Part shown: positions 1 to 6,727 of the stretch, in pieces
Numbering within the stretch: the stretch's first letter is position 1
Layout: each line of letters begins with the position of its first letter
Assembly (NCBI GenBank): GCA_030639035.1
Contig: DAOWDM010000129.1
Coordinates: 1-6,781, forward strand
Length of the DNA: 6,781 bases
Source of the DNA: Alphaproteobacteria bacterium
GTDB taxonomy: Bacteria > Pseudomonadota > Alphaproteobacteria > DAOWDM01
Reading direction: 5' to 3'
Translations under genes and position numbers: made by a program
Notes under the pieces: model-generated
Databases searched by the model: none
What the model was told of the DNA's origin: nothing
Seen by the model: only the letters and a program-made list of their open reading frames with translations

Positions 1-1
1 A

Positions 2-511
2 ATACCTTATTTCGGTATTTGTTTTGGAATGCAGATGGCTGTAATTGAAACAATGCGGAATCTTGTTGGTATGAAAGAAGCTGGCTCAACAGAATTTGGA
101 TCTACAACAGAACCTGTAATAGGGCTTATGACCGAATGGGAAAAAGACGGTTTTGTAGAAAAGCGAGATGCAGAAAGCGACAAAGGCGGAACTATGCGTC
201 TTGGTGTTTATGACTGCACGTTAAAAGAAAACAGTCTTGTCAAAGAAATATATGGGGAAGAAAAGATACAAGAGCGTCATCGTCATCGTTATGAGATGAA
301 TCTTGCTTATGAAAAACAGCTTGCTAAGCATGGCATGGTAATTTCTGGAAAATCCCCCGATGGGACTCTACCAGAAATTGTAGAAATCACTAATCACCCA
401 TGGTTTGTAGGCGTTCAGTTTCACCCTGAATTGAAATCAAAACCATTTAGTCCTCACCCTTTATTTGTTTCTTTTATTAAGGCTGCTGTTGAGCAGTCTC
501 GTTTGGTTTAG
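2..511 (+). CDS. pyrG: CTP synthase, C-terminal glutaminase domain (5'-truncated by window edge)
   Basis: CTP synthase aminates UTP to CTP using ATP and ammonia released from glutamine, the last step of de novo pyrimidine nucleotide synthesis in the cytoplasm. Only the last 169 residues are present, and the frame is open to the left edge. The full enzyme is normally about 540 residues, so the amidoligase domain and the start of the class I glutamine amidotransferase domain lie outside. The glutaminase triad is visible: the nucleophile Cys7 of the fragment in GICFGMQ, and His141 and Glu143 in QFHPEL. Other family signatures are GGTMRLG and RHRHRYE. The gene ends in TAG, 4 bases before kdsA, which suggests one transcript. 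CTP is also the co-substrate for Kdo activation, which fits the link with kdsA. The break is the window edge, not a mutation. Confidence 0.97.
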   Translation: MPYFGICFGMQMAVIETMRNLVGMKEAGSTEFGSTTEPVIGLMTEWEKDGFVEKRDAESDKGGTMRLGVYDCTLKENSLVKEIYGEEKIQERHRHRYEMNLAYEKQLAKHGMVISGKSPDGTLPEIVEITNHPWFVGVQFHPELKSKPFSPHPLFVSFIKAAVEQSRLV

Positions 512-515
512 AATA

Positions 516-1349
516 ATGAGCAATCGTCATATTAAAATCGGTTCTTTTTCTTTGGGAAACGACCTTCCAATGGTTCTTATCAGCGGTCCATGTCAAATGG
601 AAAGCCGTGAGCATACTCTTGAAATGGCTGATAAGCTTGTAGAAATGACTTCCGAGCTAGGAATACCGTTTATTTTCAAAGCATCTTTTGACAAGGCAAA
701 CCGTACTAGCGTCAGTGGTGCAAGAGGAGTTGGAATTGATAAAGGCTTAGAGATTCTTGCAGAAGTAAAAAAACAGTTTGGCTGTCCTGTTGTAACAGAT
801 GTACATGAAATTCATCAGTGCAAAGCAGTAGCAGAGGTTGCAGATATTCTACAGATTCCTGCTTTTTTATGTCGTCAAACAGATTTAGTGGTTGCCGCTT
901 CTGAAACAGGCAAAATTGTAAATATAAAAAAGGGGCAGTTTCTTGCTCCATGGGATATGAAAAACGTTGTTGCAAAGGCTGAAAGCACAGGCAACACAAA
1001 TATTATTGTTACAGAACGAGGTGCTTCATTCGGTTACAATACTCTTGTAACTGATATGCGTTCTTTGCCAATTATGGCAAAAAGCGGCTGTCCTGTTGTT
1101 TTTGATGCAACTCATTCCGTGCAGCAGCCAGGGGGGCAGGGGGCTTCTACTGGCGGTCAGCGGGAGTTCGCACCAGTTCTTGCTCGTGCAGCTGTATCGA
1201 TTGGTGTTGCGGCGGTGTTTATAGAAACACACCAAGACCCAGATAATTCACCATCAGACGGGCCTAATATGATTCCGTTAAATCAAATGAGGAAACTTCT
1301 TGAAACTCTTGTTGCATTTGACAAGCTATCGAAGTTAAATCCTCTTTAA
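516..1349 (+). CDS. kdsA: 3-deoxy-D-manno-octulosonate 8-phosphate synthase, metal-dependent type
   Basis: KdsA condenses phosphoenolpyruvate with D-arabinose 5-phosphate to give Kdo-8-phosphate, precursor of the inner-core sugar of lipopolysaccharide. The 277-residue product matches the usual length of about 280 and forms a single TIM-barrel domain. Visible signatures are KASFDKANR (55-63), TDVHE (94-98), PAFLCRQTDL (115-124), KKGQFLAPWD (138-147), ERGASFGYN (167-175) and DATHSVQ (197-203). Cys26 in SGPCQMES stands where the metal-independent E. coli enzyme has Asn. Together with His200, Glu237 and Asp248 it gives the four metal ligands known from the Aquifex-type enzyme. The ATG at 516 is preferred because the family N-terminus starts here. 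An in-frame ATG at 465 would add 17 leucine-rich residues and overlap pyrG. No clear Shine-Dalgarno precedes the start, so translation is probably coupled to pyrG. Confidence 0.96.
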   Translation: MSNRHIKIGSFSLGNDLPMVLISGPCQMESREHTLEMADKLVEMTSELGIPFIFKASFDKANRTSVSGARGVGIDKGLEILAEVKKQFGCPVVTDVHEIHQCKAVAEVADILQIPAFLCRQTDLVVAASETGKIVNIKKGQFLAPWDMKNVVAKAESTGNTNIIVTERGASFGYNTLVTDMRSLPIMAKSGCPVVFDATHSVQQPGGQGASTGGQREFAPVLARAAVSIGVAAVFIETHQDPDNSPSDGPNMIPLNQMRKLLETLVAFDKLSKLNPL

Positions 1350-1377
1350 ATATTATTATTTTTTAGGAGCTTTTTAT

Positions 1378-2655
1378 ATGACTTCAATTTTAGATATTCG
1401 TGGGCGTGAGATTCTTGATTCTCGTGGAACTCCAACCATAGAAGTAGACGTTACTCTTCAAACAGGAGCATTCGGCAGGGCAGCAGTTCCTTCAGGAGCT
1501 TCAACTGGTATTCATGAAGCAGTAGAACTGAGAGATGGCGATAAAAAACGTTATTTCGGTAAAGGTGTTCTAAAGGCTGTTGATGCTGTAAACGGTGAAC
1601 TTTACGACGCTATTACAGGTATGGACGCAGAAGAACAGGTCTTCATTGATAAAACAATGATTGAACTAGATGGGACTCCAAACAAAGGTCGTTTGGGTGC
1701 TAATGCAATTTTGGGCGTTTCTTTGGCAGTAGCAAAAGCAGCAGCTGAAGAAGCTGGCTTGTCTTTGTATCGTTATCTTGGCGGAGCAACTGTTCAGACT
1801 TTGCCTGTTCCAATGATGAACATCATTAACGGTGGTCAGCATGCAGACAATCCGATTGATATTCAGGAATTCATGATTATGCCTGTATCTGCTTCAACAA
1901 TTGCTGAAGCCGTACGTATGGGTGCAGAAGTATTCCAGTCATTGAAAAAAGCATTAAAAGACGCTGGTCATAACACAAATGTTGGTGATGAAGGTGGTTT
2001 CGCTCCTAACTTGAAAAGTGCAGATGAAGCTCTTTCTTTCATTGTAAAAGCAATTGAATCTGCAGGTTATAAATCTGGTGATGACATTGTTCTAGCTATG
2101 GACGCAGCCGCAAGTGAATTCTACAAGGAAGGCAAATACGTCCTTGAAGGAGAAGATAAAACTCTCGATGCAGAAGGTATGGTAAGATATTACGAGGAAC
2201 TTGCTGCTCGTTATCCTATTTTCTCTATTGAAGATGGTTGTGCCGAAGATGATTGGGACGGCTGGAAACATATGACTGATGTTATGGGTAAGAAAATACA
2301 GATAGTCGGAGATGACTTGTTTGTAACAAATCCTCAGCGTCTTATTAAAGGAATCGATAACGGTATTGCTAATTCTCTGTTGGTTAAAGTAAATCAGATT
2401 GGAACTCTTACAGAGACTCTTGATGCGGTTGAGATGGCTCATAGGGCTAATTACACAACTGTAATTTCTCATCGTTCAGGCGAAACCGAAGACTCAACTA
2501 TTGCTGATATTGCTGTTGCAGTTGGTTCTGGTCAGATTAAAACTGGTTCACTATCTCGCTCAGACAGAATGGCAAAATACAATCAGCTGATTCGTATCGA
2601 AGAAGACCTTGGTAATGCTGCAAGCTATGCAGGCAGGTCGATTCTTAAACGTTAA
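1378..2655 (+). CDS. eno: Enolase (phosphopyruvate hydratase)
   Basis: Enolase interconverts 2-phosphoglycerate and phosphoenolpyruvate in glycolysis and gluconeogenesis; bacterial enolase is cytosolic and can also bind RNase E. The 425-residue product is full length (E. coli 432). The N-terminal capping domain opens with the ILDSRG motif and carries the mobile loop SGAST (39-43). The barrel domain contains His155 and Glu164, the catalytic acid/base pair Glu205 (GDEGG) and Lys337 (VKVNQ), and magnesium ligands Asp242, Glu285 (SIEDG) and Asp312 (GDD). Substrate-binding His365-Arg366-Ser367 and Lys388 are also present, so it should be active. AGGAG at 1365-1369, 8 bases before the ATG, is a strong ribosome site. 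The 28-base gap after kdsA holds no visible terminator, suggesting transcription with pyrG and kdsA. Its product phosphoenolpyruvate is the KdsA substrate. Confidence 0.98.
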   Translation: MTSILDIRGREILDSRGTPTIEVDVTLQTGAFGRAAVPSGASTGIHEAVELRDGDKKRYFGKGVLKAVDAVNGELYDAITGMDAEEQVFIDKTMIELDGTPNKGRLGANAILGVSLAVAKAAAEEAGLSLYRYLGGATVQTLPVPMMNIINGGQHADNPIDIQEFMIMPVSASTIAEAVRMGAEVFQSLKKALKDAGHNTNVGDEGGFAPNLKSADEALSFIVKAIESAGYKSGDDIVLAMDAAASEFYKEGKYVLEGEDKTLDAEGMVRYYEELAARYPIFSIEDGCAEDDWDGWKHMTDVMGKKIQIVGDDLFVTNPQRLIKGIDNGIANSLLVKVNQIGTLTETLDAVEMAHRANYTTVISHRSGETEDSTIADIAVAVGSGQIKTGSLSRSDRMAKYNQLIRIEEDLGNAASYAGRSILKR

Positions 2656-2689
2656 AGCTTTATTGCTAGCGTAGTGATAATTATTCTAA

Positions 2690-2728
2690 CTCATTGTCAT
2701 TCTGAACCAAGTCCAGAATGACAGTGAG
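2690..2728. repeat. Palindromic intergenic element, copy A
   Basis: Two 15-base arms, 2690-2704 (CTCATTGTCATTCTG) and 2714-2728 (CAGAATGACAGTGAG), pair fully with one G-T wobble around a 9-base loop. The 27-base core at 2696-2722 recurs at 3618-3644 with four substitutions, so this is a dispersed repeat and not a chance hairpin. It lies 34 bases after the eno stop. As RNA it would form a strong stem that could end or protect the pyrG-kdsA-eno message, but no T-run follows it, so it is not a textbook intrinsic terminator. It resembles in kind the short palindromic repeats scattered between genes of many Proteobacteria. Confidence 0.8.
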
Positions 2729-2760
2729 ATAGCAGAAATATCGTTGTTTTGCAAAAAAAA

Positions 2761-2787
2761 TTGACAAAACACTTTGAACTGTATAGC
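2761..2787 (+). promoter_or_regulatory. Possible promoter of the pentapeptide-repeat gene
   Basis: A perfect TTGACA (2761-2766) is followed after 15 bases by TATAGC (2782-2787), four of six matches to the -10 consensus. Alternatives such as TAAAAT at 2790-2795 match better but lie too far away (23 bases). The spacing is short and the region is AT-rich, so this is a candidate only. If used, transcription would start near 2794. That leaves a leader of roughly 40 bases and rules out the upstream in-frame TTG at 2749 as a start. Confidence 0.35.
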
Positions 2788-2832
2788 TTTAAAATAGTTT
2801 ATAAACAATTTGCAAAACAAGGTTGGTTCGTT

Positions 2833-3528
2833 ATGGGAACAAAAAACGGCATAAGTAGCAAACATCAAGCTCGTGAAAAAGTTGATGAATTTATGGCAGG
2901 TGGCGTTAAAACGCATCCTTGCGGTAGAAAAAGAATGTTAGATTTCCTTCGCAAAACTACTTATATAAAAAACCTAGATGGCAAAGTTCTTTATGAGGGT
3001 AAGGGTTCATTTCAAAGTGTGCTTGAAAATGCTGTAGAAGAAGGCATTGAGCTTCCACGTGCAGATTTGAGAAATCAGAAGTTTCAAGCTATTAATCTTA
3101 ACAACGCAAAACTTGAAGGTGCTAGCTTCGAAGGTTCTAAAATTAGCTCTATTGTTGATTATGAAACGTCTTTTCATTCAAGTATAACAAACTCTGATCT
3201 AAGAAATGTTAGTTTTAAAAATACAGCTTTTGACAAAAAACGTTTTCTTTTAGGTGGTTCTGATGTTGAAAAAGCTGATTTTGACGGGAAACATCTAGGT
3301 CTTGATAGCAATGATAGATCAAGTGTATTTTCGGATTTTGGTAGATTTAAGCCTTGTACTATGAAGAATTTTGATAAAGCATATAATATTACAAAGGCAG
3401 ATTTGAAAGAATGGACAAAGGCTCAAGACCTGATGAAAGCAGAACGTGAAAAAACACAAGAAGACAATACAATTGTAAACATTAAACCTGTTGATGTTGT
3501 AGCCATAAAGCAAAAACAAGGACGTTAA
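2833..3528 (+). CDS. Pentapeptide-repeat protein of unknown function
   Basis: The 231-residue product is not a family I can name. Its middle is a pentapeptide-repeat segment: hydrophobic centre residues fall exactly every five positions at Leu74, Leu79, Phe84, Leu89, Leu94, Phe99 and Ile104. A second phase-shifted block has Ile118, Leu123, Phe128 and Phe133, and an isolated ADF sits at 148-150. Such repeats normally fold into a right-handed square beta-helix. The preceding segment (about 44-75: DGKVLYEG, then an ENAVEEG helix) resembles the lead-in of many short pentapeptide proteins. The N-terminus (1-40) is basic; the C-terminus (about 188-231) is charged and probably helical. No signal peptide or membrane span is visible, so it is probably cytoplasmic. 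It has too few repeats to resemble Qnr. ATG 2833 has a weak AAGG at 2819-2822; an in-frame TTG at 2749 lies upstream of the candidate promoter and is less likely. Base composition looks like its neighbours. Confidence 0.8.
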   Translation: MGTKNGISSKHQAREKVDEFMAGGVKTHPCGRKRMLDFLRKTTYIKNLDGKVLYEGKGSFQSVLENAVEEGIELPRADLRNQKFQAINLNNAKLEGASFEGSKISSIVDYETSFHSSITNSDLRNVSFKNTAFDKKRFLLGGSDVEKADFDGKHLGLDSNDRSSVFSDFGRFKPCTMKNFDKAYNITKADLKEWTKAQDLMKAEREKTQEDNTIVNIKPVDVVAIKQKQGR

Positions 3529-3610
3529 TTATTAAGACTAAATTATAATGCTATAGAAAAAGAAAAAATCTCCTTATCATCATAAACATTTAATAATTTG
3601 ACAACAAAAA

Positions 3611-3651
3611 AACAAAAGTCATTCTGAATCAAATTTAGAATGACTTTTGTT
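3611..3651. repeat. Palindromic intergenic element, copy B; possible terminator
   Basis: Two perfect 15-base arms, 3611-3625 (AACAAAAGTCATTCT) and 3637-3651 (AGAATGACTTTTGTT), flank an 11-base centre that can pair further through a G-T and A-T pairs. The 27-base core 3618-3644 matches the element at 2696-2722 at 23 positions. It lies 82 bases after the pentapeptide-gene stop and 96 before serA, so it may terminate the former. Downstream T content is modest on the + strand (CTTTTGTTG). On the minus strand a run of seven T follows the stem, but no gene there would need it. Confidence 0.8.
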
Positions 3652-3679
3652 GTGTAGCGGTGTAATTTTTATAAAAAAC

Positions 3680-3725
3680 TATAATTGAATTCATTGATAC
3701 TTAATGACAAAGTAGGTTCTATAAT
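3680..3725 (+). promoter_or_regulatory. Possible serA promoter region (two TATAAT hexamers)
   Basis: Perfect TATAAT hexamers occur at 3680-3685 and 3720-3725. The second has TTGATA (3694-3699) upstream, but 20 bases away and so too distant. It would also give a leader of only about 16 bases. The first gives a more normal leader of about 55 bases but lacks a recognisable -35. In DNA this AT-rich such matches arise by chance, so only the general location is supported. Confidence 0.25.
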
Positions 3726-3734
3726 TATTATTTT

Positions 3735-3739
3735 GGAGA
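3735..3739 (+). promoter_or_regulatory. Ribosome binding site that fixes the serA start
   Basis: GGAGA lies 8 bases before the ATG at 3748, at normal Shine-Dalgarno spacing. It favours this start over the in-frame ATG at 3685, whose extra 21 residues (isoleucine-rich, encoded by AT-rich leader DNA) do not resemble the family N-terminus. Confidence 0.8.
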
Positions 3740-3747
3740 AAATTAAA

Positions 3748-5325
3748 ATGCCTAAAGTATTGGTTAGCGATAAGTTAAGTCCTGCAGGTGTGCAGATATT
3801 TAAAGATAGAGGTATAGAAGTTGATGTTAAAACAGGAATGTCTCCTGAAGAATTAACAAAATGCATCGGTGAATATGATGGTTTGGTTATTCGTTCTGCA
3901 ACTAAGCCAAACGATGAAATTATCAAGGCTGCTACAAACCTTAAAGTTATCGGGCGTGCTGGTATCGGTGTTGATAATGTTGACATTACATCTGCTACAC
4001 AAAACGGTGTAATTGTTATGAATACGCCTTTTGGAAATGCAATTACTACAGCAGAACATGCTATTTCTATGATGATGGCTCTTGCTCGCAGTATTCCTCA
4101 GGCAAATGCTTCAACTCATGCAGGCAAGTGGGAAAAATCAAAATTCATGGGAGTTGAACTTTACAGCAAGACTCTAGGTGTTATTGGTTGTGGAAATATT
4201 GGCTCAATAGCTGCTGACCGTGGTATTGGTCTTAAGATGAAAGTGATTGCAGCTGACCCTTATATGTCTCAGGAAAGAGCAGATGAGCTTGGTGTTGAAA
4301 AAGTCGAGCTTGACGAGCTTTATGCTCGTTCAGACTTTATTACTATGCATACTCCGCTTACCGATACGACTAAAGGAATAATCAACCGTGAAACCATTGC
4401 AAAAATGAAAGACGGTGTACGTATAATCAACTGTGCTAGAGGCGGTTTGTTTATTTGGGAAGACGTTAAAGCTGCTGTTGAAACTGGTAAAATTGGCGGT
4501 GTTGCTGTTGATGTGTATGACAAAGAACCTGCTAAAGAAAATATTCTTTTTGGTATGGAACAGGTTATCTGCACTCCTCATCTTGGAGCTTCAACTAAAC
4601 AGGCTCAAGAAAATGTAGCTCTTCAAGTTGCCGAGCAGATTTCTGATTATCTGCTTACAGGTGCTATAACAAATTCAATAAACGTTGCTTCTGTTTCAGC
4701 TGAAGATGCTCCAAAACTAAAACCTTACATAAAATTATGTGAACAATTAGGAGCTTTGGCAGGACAAGTTACAATGTCAGGCATAAAAGAAATTACCATA
4801 GATTATGAGGGGCACGTTGCTGAACTTAACGTAAAACCGCTTACTGCTGTTGTACTTCAAGGGCTTCTTTCACCTCAGCTTAACAGTGTGAATATGGTTA
4901 ATGCTCCTGTTATTGCAAAAGAACGTGGTATTAAAGTAACCGAAGCAATTACTGAAAAATGCAAAGGGTTTGACACCGTTGTCAGACTAAACGTTACAAC
5001 TGAAAACCGTACACGCAGAATTTCTGGAACTTTATTTGCAGGAAACATGCCTCGTATTGTTGAAATAAATGATGTTCCTGTTGAAGCAGAACTCGGTAAA
5101 GATATGCTTTACGTTGTTAATGAAGACAGAGCTGGTTTTATTGGAACTCTTGGTGTTGAGCTTGGTGAGGCTGGCATTAACATTGCGACTTTCCATCTTG
5201 GACGAGTTGCCAAGGGTGGAGCAGCAATAGCTTTGCTTCAACTTGATAGTCCTGTTGATGGTAATGTTGTGGAAAAAATACTTAAACTTCCTAATGTTAT
5301 TCAAGCAACGTCTTTGAAGTTCTAA
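3748..5325 (+). CDS. serA: D-3-phosphoglycerate dehydrogenase, long form with ASB and ACT domains
   Basis: SerA oxidises 3-phosphoglycerate to 3-phosphohydroxypyruvate with NAD, the first committed step of serine synthesis, in the cytoplasm. The 525-residue product is the long type. Residues about 1-100 and 285-315 form the substrate-binding domain, about 100-285 the Rossmann domain, about 320-445 the allosteric substrate-binding domain, and about 453-525 the ACT domain that in relatives senses serine. Gly147, Gly149 and Gly152 form the GxGxxG nucleotide loop, and Asp170 fits the NAD ribose-binding acid. The catalytic set is Arg231 (NCARGG), Glu260 and His278 (TPHLG). The ACT segment NEDRAGFIG with GEAGINIA resembles alphaproteobacterial SerA. 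Residues 234-237 (LFIW) after ARGG are bulkier than usual. Serine feedback inhibition is plausible but inferred. A terminator directly follows, so serA ends its own transcript. Confidence 0.96.
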   Translation: MPKVLVSDKLSPAGVQIFKDRGIEVDVKTGMSPEELTKCIGEYDGLVIRSATKPNDEIIKAATNLKVIGRAGIGVDNVDITSATQNGVIVMNTPFGNAITTAEHAISMMMALARSIPQANASTHAGKWEKSKFMGVELYSKTLGVIGCGNIGSIAADRGIGLKMKVIAADPYMSQERADELGVEKVELDELYARSDFITMHTPLTDTTKGIINRETIAKMKDGVRIINCARGGLFIWEDVKAAVETGKIGGVAVDVYDKEPAKENILFGMEQVICTPHLGASTKQAQENVALQVAEQISDYLLTGAITNSINVASVSAEDAPKLKPYIKLCEQLGALAGQVTMSGIKEITIDYEGHVAELNVKPLTAVVLQGLLSPQLNSVNMVNAPVIAKERGIKVTEAITEKCKGFDTVVRLNVTTENRTRRISGTLFAGNMPRIVEINDVPVEAELGKDMLYVVNEDRAGFIGTLGVELGEAGINIATFHLGRVAKGGAAIALLQLDSPVDGNVVEKILKLPNVIQATSLKF

Positions 5326-5335
5326 AGCAATCACA

Positions 5336-5365
5336 GAAAAGCCCTGATAAAAATCGGGGCTTTTC
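5336..5365 (+). terminator. Intrinsic terminator after serA
   Basis: Arms 5336-5348 (GAAAAGCCCTGAT) and 5353-5365 (ATCGGGGCTTTTC) form a 13-pair stem with one T-G wobble and an AAAA loop. The GC-rich middle followed by TTTTC is a classic Rho-independent layout. It starts 11 bases after the serA stop. The A-rich left arm could make it work in both directions, though no opposing gene is present. Confidence 0.88.
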
Positions 5366-5368
5366 AAT

Positions 5369-5374
5369 TATAAT
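5369..5374 (+). promoter_or_regulatory. Possible purA -10 box
   Basis: A perfect TATAAT lies 32 bases before the purA ATG and just past the serA terminator, so purA needs a promoter about here. No convincing -35 is seen: CTGATA at 5344-5349 matches four of six but is 19 bases away and inside the terminator stem. The leader would be about 26 bases and would include the AAGGA at 5392-5396. Confidence 0.35.
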
Positions 5375-5406
5375 TTAAGAAAAACACATACAAGGATAAA
5401 AACGCT

Positions 5407-6696
5407 ATGACAAATGTTGTTGTTGTTGGTGCTCAATGGGGTGATGAAGGTAAAGGCAAAATAGTTGATTGGCTTTCAGAGCAAGCAGATGTTGTTGTGC
5501 GTTTTCAAGGTGGACATAATGCAGGGCATACGCTGGTTATTGATGGCATTACTTATAAACTAAGCCTTCTTCCTTCTGGTATTGTGCGAGGCAAACTTTC
5601 AGTTGTAGGTAATGGCGTTGTAATTGACCCATGGGCTTTAATTGCTGAAATCAAGCGAGTATCTGTTCTTGGTGTTGATGTTAATTCTGAAAATCTGAAA
5701 ATTGCTGAAAATGCTTCTTTCATTCTGCCTTTGCATAGCGAGCTTGATTTGCTCCGTGAATCTGCGGCAGGAGAAAAGAAAAAAATCGGCACTACAGGTC
5801 GTGGAATAGGTCCTGCTTATGAAGATAAAGTAGGGCGTAGAGCAATCCGTGTAAGTGATTTGCGGAATTTTGATGCTTTAGAACAGAAAATTGACAGACT
5901 TTTAGCTCATCACAATCCATTACGCCGTGGTTTGGGAGAAAAAGAAGTTGACGGTCAAGAGCTGTTTAACATTTTGAAAGAAATTGCTCCGAAAATCCTT
6001 AAACACGCAACTCCTGTGTGGAAACTTCTTGCTGATATGCAAAAGGAAGGAAAACGCATTTTGTTTGAAGGTGCTCAAGGAACAATGCTGGACATTGATT
6101 TTGGTACATATCCTTTTGTTACATCTTCAAATACAGCAGCAGGACAAGCTTGTTCTGGTTCAGGTGTAGGTCCGTCTTCTATAGGTTATGTTCTAGGTAT
6201 TGTTAAAGCATACACAACAAGAGTTGGTTCAGGTCCTTTTCCGACAGAATTGTTTGATGAAACAGGCAGGCATCTTGGTGAGAAAGGTCATGAATTTGGA
6301 ACAGTTACAGGTCGCCAGCGTCGCTGTGGCTGGTTAGATGCGGTTTTAGTTCGTCAAGCAGTTGCTTTGAGCGGAATTAACGGCATAGCTTTGACTAAAC
6401 TTGATGTTTTAGATGGGCTTGATGAAATAAAAATATGTACAGGCTATGTTCTTAACGGAGAAAAAACAGACGTTTTCCCAACAGCAATGGAAGACCAAGC
6501 AAAAGTCGAACCAGTATATGAAACAATGAAAGGCTGGCAGGAAAGCACAGTAGGTGCAAAATCTATAGACGATTTACCAGAGACAGCAATCAAATATATC
6601 AGACGAGTAGAGGAGCTTATCGAAGCCCCTGTAGCATTGCTGTCAACCAGCCCTGATAGAGAAGACACTGCTCTTATTCGTAACCCATTTTTGTAA
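5407..6696 (+). CDS. purA: Adenylosuccinate synthetase
   Basis: PurA joins IMP and aspartate using GTP to form adenylosuccinate, the first committed step from IMP to AMP, in the cytoplasm as a homodimer. The 429-residue product is full length (E. coli 432). The N-terminus carries the GTP/IMP loop GDEGKGK (12-18) with catalytic Asp13, and GGHNAGHT (35-42) with catalytic His41. Further signatures are TTGRGIGPAYEDK (129-141), with IMP-binding Thr129-Thr130 and the following arginines; FEGAQGTMLD (220-229); the aspartate-loop region around 298-306 with VTGRQRR; TKLDVLDGL (330-338), the guanine-specificity motif; and STSPDRED near the C-terminus. AAGGA at 5392-5396, 10 bases before the ATG, supports this start. 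The serA terminator separates it from serA, so it is probably transcribed independently. All key residues are present. Confidence 0.98.
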   Translation: MTNVVVVGAQWGDEGKGKIVDWLSEQADVVVRFQGGHNAGHTLVIDGITYKLSLLPSGIVRGKLSVVGNGVVIDPWALIAEIKRVSVLGVDVNSENLKIAENASFILPLHSELDLLRESAAGEKKKIGTTGRGIGPAYEDKVGRRAIRVSDLRNFDALEQKIDRLLAHHNPLRRGLGEKEVDGQELFNILKEIAPKILKHATPVWKLLADMQKEGKRILFEGAQGTMLDIDFGTYPFVTSSNTAAGQACSGSGVGPSSIGYVLGIVKAYTTRVGSGPFPTELFDETGRHLGEKGHEFGTVTGRQRRCGWLDAVLVRQAVALSGINGIALTKLDVLDGLDEIKICTGYVLNGEKTDVFPTAMEDQAKVEPVYETMKGWQESTVGAKSIDDLPETAIKYIRRVEELIEAPVALLSTSPDREDTALIRNPFL

Positions 6697-6727
6697 AACC
6701 GTTCTTTTATCCTATTACTCCATTGTT

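Noticed and set aside
465..515. Upstream extension of kdsA from an in-frame ATG inside pyrG
   Set aside because: The 17 extra residues are leucine-rich, overlap pyrG coding sequence in another frame and do not match the KdsA N-terminus; ATG 516 fits the family.
2092..2472. Open minus-strand frame opposite eno
   Set aside because: It lies wholly opposite a conserved gene and its translation looks like a shadow of the eno codons, with no family motif. The same applies to other minus-strand frames opposite kdsA, serA and purA.
2749..2832. TTG start giving a 28-residue longer pentapeptide protein
   Set aside because: The extension is encoded by AT-rich DNA containing a perfect TTGACA, has no visible ribosome site, and the ATG at 2833 has a weak AAGG at suitable spacing.
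2656..2832. tRNA or small RNA gene in the eno-downstream gap
   Set aside because: No cloverleaf arms, TTCRA-like loop or anticodon stem was found; the only strong structure is the palindromic element.
2833..3528. Pentapeptide gene as a Qnr-type quinolone-resistance protein
   Set aside because: Qnr proteins consist almost entirely of pentapeptide repeats; here only about a dozen units are present and the ends are unrelated.
3598..3626. Perfect TTGACA at 3598-3603 as a -35 box for serA
   Set aside because: At 16-18 bases downstream there is only the palindrome arm (CATTCT, three of six matches to the -10), and the stem would lie at the transcript start, so it is more likely chance.
4433..4618. 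Second + strand open frame inside serA
   Set aside because: It is an out-of-frame reading of conserved serA codons and its leucine/lysine-rich translation is of low complexity.
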